Source: Betaproteobacteria bacterium
Lineage (GTDB): Bacteria > Pseudomonadota > Gammaproteobacteria > Burkholderiales > Gallionellaceae
Assembly (NCBI GenBank): GCA_028871775.1
Contig: JAGWMH010000039.1
Location: 1-11,086 of the forward strand
DNA: 11,086 nt
Direction: 5' to 3'
Part shown: positions 7,719 to 11,086 of the stretch, one piece after another
Numbering within the stretch: the stretch's first letter is position 1
Layout: every line of letters begins with the position of its first letter
Notes under the pieces: generated by a model
Databases searched by the model: none
Told to the model about the DNA's origin: nothing
What the model saw: only the letters and a program-made list of their open reading frames with translations
Program-made: the position numbers and the translations under genes

Positions 7719-8455
7719 GGCAGCTTAAGGTTTGTGGACAGCGCCACATGGTCGGAAATCTTTCTCCACGCATGCACGTCGCAGTGCCGGATTTCCAGGC
7801 CGCGCACATAAATGCGATCCATACACAGCAGCGGCATGCCAGCCGGGTAGCTGCGCGCCAGCTTGCCGTGGCTTGCGTCAAACACCTCGTGCAATTGCAA
7901 CTCCTGCGCCAGCAGGCGGCTGGCATGGTTGAGCCAATCGTTGAAATCGCCCGCGATAATCAAAGGGGCATCCGCCGGAACCACCTGATTGATGCGCTCA
8001 ACCAATGCGTTAAATTGCACCCCCCGCCCGCGCTTGAACAAGCCGAAATGCACGCAAATGCAATGCAGCAGTTGGCCGGTTTCCGGCAGTTCAATTTCGC
8101 AATGCAACAACCCGCGGCTCTCAAAACGGTGCGCGGAAATATCCTGATTATCCCAGCGCACAATCGGGTAACGGCTCAGGATGGCGTTGCCGTGGTGGCC
8201 ATCGTCATACACTGCGTTTTTCCCATACGCATGATGCGGCCATATCTGGTCGGCCAGAAATTCATGTTGCGGCAGCGTGGGATAGTTCAGGTGACGCTGC
8301 ACATTGCCATTGCTCTCGCCCTGCACCTCCTGCAGAAACAAGATGTCGGCATTGAGCTCACGCAGGCGGTCGCGCAAATCGTGCAGCACCATGCGCCGGT
8401 TGAAATGGGAAAACCCCTTGTGAATATTGTAGGTGGCGATTTTGAGGGTAGTCAT
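7715..8455 (-). CDS. ybhP: Endonuclease/exonuclease/phosphatase family protein, YbhP-like
   Basis: This is a 246-residue metal-dependent phosphodiesterase of the EEP fold. The family signatures are in order: TYNIHKG with Asn10, LQEV with metal-binding Glu43, AGDFND (Asp170 and Asn172), Asp213 in CMDRIYV, and SDH (234-236) near the end. EEP proteins cut DNA, RNA or phosphoinositides; YbhP's substrate is unknown. Position directly before clsB, overlapping it by four bases, suggests a role in lipid or envelope metabolism. The family core begins at residue 4 and no other Met occurs until residue 22, so ATG 8455 is secure. There is no Shine-Dalgarno sequence in front of it, only CCCCC. A TAGAAT -10-like element lies eight bases upstream, pointing to a near-leaderless transcript. 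No signal peptide is seen, so it is probably cytoplasmic. Confidence 0.87.
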   Translation of the reverse strand: MTTLKIATYNIHKGFSHFNRRMVLHDLRDRLRELNADILFLQEVQGESNGNVQRHLNYPTLPQHEFLADQIWPHHAYGKNAVYDDGHHGNAILSRYPIVRWDNQDISAHRFESRGLLHCEIELPETGQLLHCICVHFGLFKRGRGVQFNALVERINQVVPADAPLIIAGDFNDWLNHASRLLAQELQLHEVFDASHGKLARSYPAGMPLLCMDRIYVRGLEIRHCDVHAWRKISDHVALSTNLKLP

Positions 8456-8463
8456 GGGGGAGT

Positions 8464-8469
8464 ATTCTA
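8464..8469 (-). promoter_or_regulatory. Candidate -10 element just before ybhP
   Basis: TAGAAT on the - strand is 5 of 6 to TATAAT and ends eight bases before the ybhP ATG. No good -35 lies at 16-18 bases upstream. If used, the transcript would begin at or within about two bases of the start codon, which would fit the missing ribosome site. Confidence 0.35.
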
Positions 8470-8549
8470 CCTAATGGATGGGGATGAGGCAGCAGTAGCT
8501 ACCTCGTTAACTTCTACCCCAACTTCGCCGGAGGCAGCCCGGCAGCCAA

Positions 8550-8586
8550 GGCCGTTCGTGTTGAGCTTGTCGAAACATGAATGGCC
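8550..8586. repeat. REP-like palindromic element between nadA and ybhP
   Basis: GGCCGTTCGTGTT (8550-8562) and AACATGAATGGCC (8574-8586) are inverted arms of 13 bases around an 11-base centre, GAGCTTGTCGA. As + strand RNA all 13 pairs form, two of them G-U. As - strand RNA those two become A-C mismatches. The core (CGTTCGTG, TTGAGC, GTCGAA) resembles a dispersed intergenic palindrome I know from many proteobacterial genomes, often with TTCGACAAGCTCA on the other strand. It lies 13 bases past the nadA stop and may slow mRNA decay or attenuate transcription. There is no T-tract, so it is not a classical terminator. Confidence 0.7.
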
Positions 8587-8599
8587 ACAAGCAAATCCG

Positions 8600-9703
8600 C
8601 TACGCGTTCCCTATTCCCCTAGTCGGCAGGTTGATCTGCCGTGCAAAATCCAGCATACGCTCGATGGATACCTTGGCCCTGCGCCCGATTGCCGGATCAA
8701 CATGGATTTCATTCTTGCCGGTACCCGCAGTCTCCAACACTTCAGCAAGGTTAAGCAAACCGTTCATCGCCATCCACGGGCAGCGGCTGCAACTGGTGCA
8801 GGTCGCACCGTAACCGGCAGTCGGCGCTTCCATGAATACTTTATCCGGCGACAGCATGCGCATCTTGTGCAGGATGCCGCTGTCGGTGGCGACGATGAAT
8901 TCCTTCGCATCCAGGGTCTGTGTCGCCCCGATCAACTGGGTGGTGGAGCCGACCACATCCGCCAGCTTTACCACCGCGCGCGGCGATTCGGGATGCACCA
9001 GCACCTTGGCCTGCGGGTGCTGCGCCTTGAGCTCGATCAACTCCTGCATCTTGAATTCGTCATGCACCACACACGAGCCCTGCCACAGCAGCATGTCCGC
9101 GCCGGTCTGCTCCTGCACATAAGCGCCCAGATGACGGTCCGGCGCCCACAGGATTTTCTGCCCCAGTTCCTTGAGATGCTTGACAATCGGCAGCGCGATG
9201 GAACTGGTCACCACCCATTCGGCACGCGCCTTTACCGCCGCGCTGGTGTTGGCGTACACCACCACGGTGCGGTCGGGATGCGCATCGCAGAATGCGGTGA
9301 ATTCGTCCGCCGGGCAGCCCAGATCGAGCGAACATTCCGCCTCCAGATCCGGCATCAGCACGCGCTTTTCCGGGTTGAGTATCTTCGCCGTCTCGCCCAT
9401 GAAGCGCACCCCCGCCACTACCAGCGTATGCGCCGGATGCTGGTGGCCGAAATTCGCCATATCGAGTGAATCCGACACGATGCCGCCGGTCGCCTCGGCC
9501 AGGTCCTGCAAATCGGGATGCACGTAATAATGCGCCACCAGCACCGCGTCCTGCTCCTTCAGCAGGCGCTTGATACGTGCGATCAACTCCGCCTTTTCTT
9601 CCGGGTTGGGCTCGCGCGGTTTCTTCGCCCATGCCTGCTCAGTGCTGCAACTGGCGCTGGCGTGCGGATGGTCGTAAGGTATGGAAATTACTTTTTCAGG
9701 CAT
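8600..9703 (-). CDS. nadA: Quinolinate synthase NadA
   Basis: This 367-residue enzyme condenses iminoaspartate with dihydroxyacetone phosphate to give quinolinate, the second step of de novo NAD synthesis in the cytoplasm. It needs a [4Fe-4S] cluster. The three ligand cysteines correspond to Cys124 (AECSLDLGC), Cys211 ([10 protein letters not shown]) and Cys308, the last in the CTSCSRC cluster (302-308). All three are offset by 11 from E. coli Cys113, Cys200 and Cys297. Other family landmarks are [26 protein letters not shown] and VHPESP. The roughly 40 residues before the core make the N-terminus slightly longer than in E. coli. ATG 9703 has GAGTGAG upstream and overlaps the nudB end by eight bases, so translation is probably coupled. 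nadB and nadC are not in the window. The REP-like element follows its stop. Confidence 0.97.
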   Translation of the reverse strand: MPEKVISIPYDHPHASASCSTEQAWAKKPREPNPEEKAELIARIKRLLKEQDAVLVAHYYVHPDLQDLAEATGGIVSDSLDMANFGHQHPAHTLVVAGVRFMGETAKILNPEKRVLMPDLEAECSLDLGCPADEFTAFCDAHPDRTVVVYANTSAAVKARAEWVVTSSIALPIVKHLKELGQKILWAPDRHLGAYVQEQTGADMLLWQGSCVVHDEFKMQELIELKAQHPQAKVLVHPESPRAVVKLADVVGSTTQLIGATQTLDAKEFIVATDSGILHKMRMLSPDKVFMEAPTAGYGATCTSCSRCPWMAMNGLLNLAEVLETAGTGKNEIHVDPAIGRRAKVSIERMLDFARQINLPTRGIGNA

Positions 9704-10142
9704 GGCTCACTCTTTCTGGCAATTGCAGTATCGCCGCGCGGTTGCTCGGCGAAAAAACCTTCTCCGCCGCCTCCCGCCATGGCAGCCAGATATGACTCAA
9801 ATGCTCGCGCGGCGACAATTGGACAGGCAACACGCCGGACAATTCCAGCCCGAACACGTGCTCGGTGTTATGCGTGGTGCCGGGCGGGTAGCGATACTTC
9901 CACTTGGGGTAGATGTCATATACATTCTGTACCTGCCAATCCGTCAGCACATGGCGCGTGGCGTCCAAACCGGTCTCCTCGCTTACTTCACGGATGGCCG
10001 TTTCGCGCAAATTTTCATTTTTGTCCTGGCTGCCGGTAACCGACTGCCAGTAACCGGGAAAGTCGGCGCGTTCCAGCAGCAGCACCTCCATGGCAGAGGT
10101 GTAAATGACCACCAGCACCGAAACAGGCAATTTGTATGGCAT
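9696..10142 (-). CDS. nudB: Dihydroneopterin triphosphate diphosphatase NudB (Nudix)
   Basis: This is a 148-residue Nudix hydrolase. NudB removes pyrophosphate from dihydroneopterin triphosphate in folate synthesis and also accepts some dNTPs. The Nudix box spans Gly37-Leu59 and fits GX5EX7REUXEEXGU fully: Gly37, Glu43, then REVSEETGL at 51-59. The N-terminus (PVSVLVVIY) and the downstream [17 protein letters not shown] are typical of NudB rather than other Nudix groups. The length matches the E. coli enzyme (about 150). It starts nine bases after the barstar-like gene without a clear ribosome site, and ends inside the nadA start. In E. coli nudB directly follows aspS; here the RNase and barstar genes separate them. 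Confidence 0.92.
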   Translation of the reverse strand: MPYKLPVSVLVVIYTSAMEVLLLERADFPGYWQSVTGSQDKNENLRETAIREVSEETGLDATRHVLTDWQVQNVYDIYPKWKYRYPPGTTHNTEHVFGLELSGVLPVQLSPREHLSHIWLPWREAAEKVFSPSNRAAILQLPERVSHA

Positions 10143-10151
10143 GAATGGTAG

Positions 10152-10547
10152 CTAGCAGAAGAATACCCAGAGCGGCTTACCCTGCGACTTCCAGAAATTC
10201 GCCGTAGCGGCAAAAATTTCCGTGGCAATTGTGTGGTCGGCGGCGCTCAAACCCAGCGTTTCACCGCCTTTGTGCAGCAACAGCACGTAGCCGGGGGCGG
10301 GCTGCCAAGAAAGGTCGCCCAGGGCATCCGCCAGCGCATCCCAGTTGTGGCCGAACCATTCCGGCGCATGGATGGCCTGCGCGATGGCAGCGAGAAACTC
10401 CCCTTTGCTCTGCACTGCGGCCAGGTCGGCCTCGAACAAGGCAAAGCCTGTCTGTGCAGCAGCCGCCCGCAGCTCGTCCATGTTGCAATTCAGACGGTAG
10501 GCGCCGGCCTCCTTGATATTCTGTAAGCGCAGTGCAAGATCATCCAT
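10152..10547 (-). CDS. Barstar-family ribonuclease inhibitor
   Basis: This is a 131-residue cytoplasmic protein with no signal peptide. Residues about 45-131 form a barstar-like domain. EFLAAIAQAIHAPEWFGHNWDALADAL aligns with the barstar helix-and-loop region. N68-W-D70-A-L-A-D74 matches barstar Asn33-Leu-Asp35-Ala-Leu-Trp-Asp39, so both acidic residues that plug the RNase active site are kept. The C-terminal strand KPLWVFFC matches the final beta strand. The extra N-terminal 40 residues are longer than in classical barstar (about 90 residues). It starts three bases after the stop of the ribonuclease gene, with GGAG overlapping that stop region as ribosome site. It should protect the cell from the neighbouring RNase by one-to-one binding. 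The family call is firm; that it binds this RNase is inferred from adjacency. Confidence 0.88.
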   Translation of the reverse strand: MDDLALRLQNIKEAGAYRLNCNMDELRAAAAQTGFALFEADLAAVQSKGEFLAAIAQAIHAPEWFGHNWDALADALGDLSWQPAPGYVLLLHKGGETLGLSAADHTIATEIFAATANFWKSQGKPLWVFFC

Positions 10548-10550
10548 ACC

Positions 10551-10925
10551 TTACTCCCGAATACGCCGAAAAGTTTTGTAATGGTCGTTGCTGTAGTAAC
10601 ACTCGGCAGGCTCGCCGCACACGATGCGCCGCGCGCCGCGGTTGCGCACCCCCGGCGTCTTCACCGTGTATTCGTGGTAATAACCGCGTGGCTGTTGCGG
10701 CAGGCGCTGCTCGTAGTTGCCGAACACCACACCGTCGCGCGGAAAGGGAAACGGCCCGCCCTGTTTGATGAGGTGCAAGGTGTCGCGCGCCTCGGAAGGC
10801 AACTCGGCCACGCTGACTGAGGCCGGCACTGCGTCATTGCGAGAATGATGACGGCCTGCCTGCACTCCCAAAGGCAGGCACAACAGCAACCCAAACAGCA
10901 CCAATGCTTTGATGCTGCGCAGCAC
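10551..10925 (-). CDS. Secreted guanyl-specific ribonuclease, RNase Sa/barnase (N1/T1) family
   Basis: This 124-residue precursor aligns well with Streptomyces RNase Sa: ELPSEARDTLHLI, GPFPFPRDGVVFGN, GYYHEYTVKTPG and DHYKTF. The catalytic set is intact, with Glu85, Arg96, Arg100 and His115 standing for RNase Sa Glu54, Arg65, Arg69 and His85. Guanine-site Asn70 and Glu72 (Asn39/Glu41) are also kept. A signal peptide (residues 1-23, cut after VQA) predicts export. The N- and C-terminal disulfide of RNase Sa is missing; Cys103 and Cys109 might pair instead. GTG 10925 is chosen because AAGGA lies six bases upstream, it falls two bases after the aspS stop, and it places the signal peptide at the N-terminus. 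The frame runs open further up to 11036, but only inside aspS. Barstar follows directly. Confidence 0.9.
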   Translation of the reverse strand: MLRSIKALVLFGLLLCLPLGVQAGRHHSRNDAVPASVSVAELPSEARDTLHLIKQGGPFPFPRDGVVFGNYEQRLPQQPRGYYHEYTVKTPGVRNRGARRIVCGEPAECYYSNDHYKTFRRIRE

Positions 10926-10927
10926 GG

Positions 10928-11086
10928 CTATTCCTTGCTGACTTCCACCGTCGTCTGCACTTGCTTGCGCAGGTGGATGTGCAGTTCCCGCAATTGTTTC
11001 TCGTCCACGGCGCTGGGTGCCTGGGTCAGCAGACATTGTGCGCGCTGGGTCTTGGGGAAGGCGATCACGTCGCGGATGGATTCGGC
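10928..11086 (-). CDS. aspS: Aspartyl-tRNA synthetase, C-terminal end (partial)
   Basis: The last 52 codons of a gene that continues beyond the right edge. It reads [24 protein letters not shown] and then a helical tail ending VEVSKE. The phrase [10 protein letters not shown]...C.....APS is the conserved end of the catalytic domain in bacterial aspartyl-tRNA synthetases, which charge tRNA-Asp. Ending shortly after it, as here, is normal. It is the first visible gene of the aspS-RNase-barstar-nudB-nadA run, and any promoter for that run would be upstream of aspS, outside the window. The stop TAG (10928-10930) lies two bases before the RNase GTG. Confidence 0.93.
   Translation of the reverse strand, partial: AESIRDVIAFPKTQRAQCLLTQAPSAVDEKQLRELHIHLRKQVQTTVEVSKE
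10932..10936 (-). promoter_or_regulatory. Ribosome binding site that fixes the RNase GTG start
   Basis: AAGGA on the - strand lies within the last codons of aspS, six bases before GTG 10925. It is the only good Shine-Dalgarno match near a plausible start of the RNase and supports GTG rather than the ATG far upstream inside aspS. Confidence 0.7.

Noticed and set aside
7748..9469. A 573-codon open frame on the + strand, antisense to ybhP and nadA
   Set aside because: It lies opposite two well-supported genes and crosses the REP-like element. Its product is rich in His, Arg and Gln with no recognisable domain, as expected for the complement of GC-rich coding DNA.
10926..11036. N-terminal extension of the RNase into aspS
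   Set aside because: It overlaps conserved aspS codons, has no ribosome site and would place the signal peptide internally. The GTG at 10925 fits better.
1..11086. CRISPR arrays, tRNA or rRNA genes, insertion sequences, prophage genes, attachment sites
   Set aside because: No regularly spaced repeats, cloverleaf-like sequences, transposase or integrase motifs, or target-site duplications were seen on either strand.

Overview
This 11.1 kb window looks like ordinary chromosome from a GC-rich Gram-negative proteobacterium. The nearest fit is a betaproteobacterium, possibly of the Nitrosomonadales/Gallionellaceae kind. That placement is inferred from protein style and gene order; no rRNA or other phylogenetic marker is present. 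No phage, insertion sequence, CRISPR array, tRNA or rRNA is visible, and no gene-free stretch exceeds about 200 bases.

Layout. Positions 3-68 hold the last codons of an unidentified + strand gene. Positions 166-2811 (+) encode a type II cation pump, probably for Ca2+. Everything after that is on the - strand, described here in transcription order from the right edge. First comes the 3' end of aspS, then a secreted RNase Sa/barnase-type ribonuclease, a barstar-type inhibitor, nudB and nadA. These are packed with gaps of 2, 3 and 9 bases and one 8-base overlap, so they are very likely one operon. A palindromic REP-like element at 8550-8586 follows. A second block is ybhP (endonuclease/exonuclease/phosphatase fold), clsB (cardiolipin synthase), an optional 58-codon ORF, an Atm1-type ABC exporter and pbpG (D-Ala-D-Ala endopeptidase). 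It ends at a clear intrinsic terminator (3621-3648). Last is phoB, with its own Pho box, whose stop codon interlocks with that of the cation pump.

How the genes relate. aspS-nudB neighbourhood is known from E. coli, and here a ribonuclease/inhibitor pair sits between them. ybhP-clsB is also an E. coli neighbour pair; it joins here with an exporter and a peptidoglycan endopeptidase, giving a loose cell-envelope group. phoB stands alone, with no phoR beside it in the window, and its promoter has a near-ideal Pho box with a -10 element at the classic spacing, implying autoregulation.

The most notable items are the RNase-barstar pair inside a housekeeping operon, the Pho box before an orphan phoB, the REP-like element, an ATGA-coupled small ORF between clsB and the ABC exporter, and the apparently near-leaderless start of ybhP. 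I see no wholly new system. The RNase-barstar module is the best candidate for follow-up.
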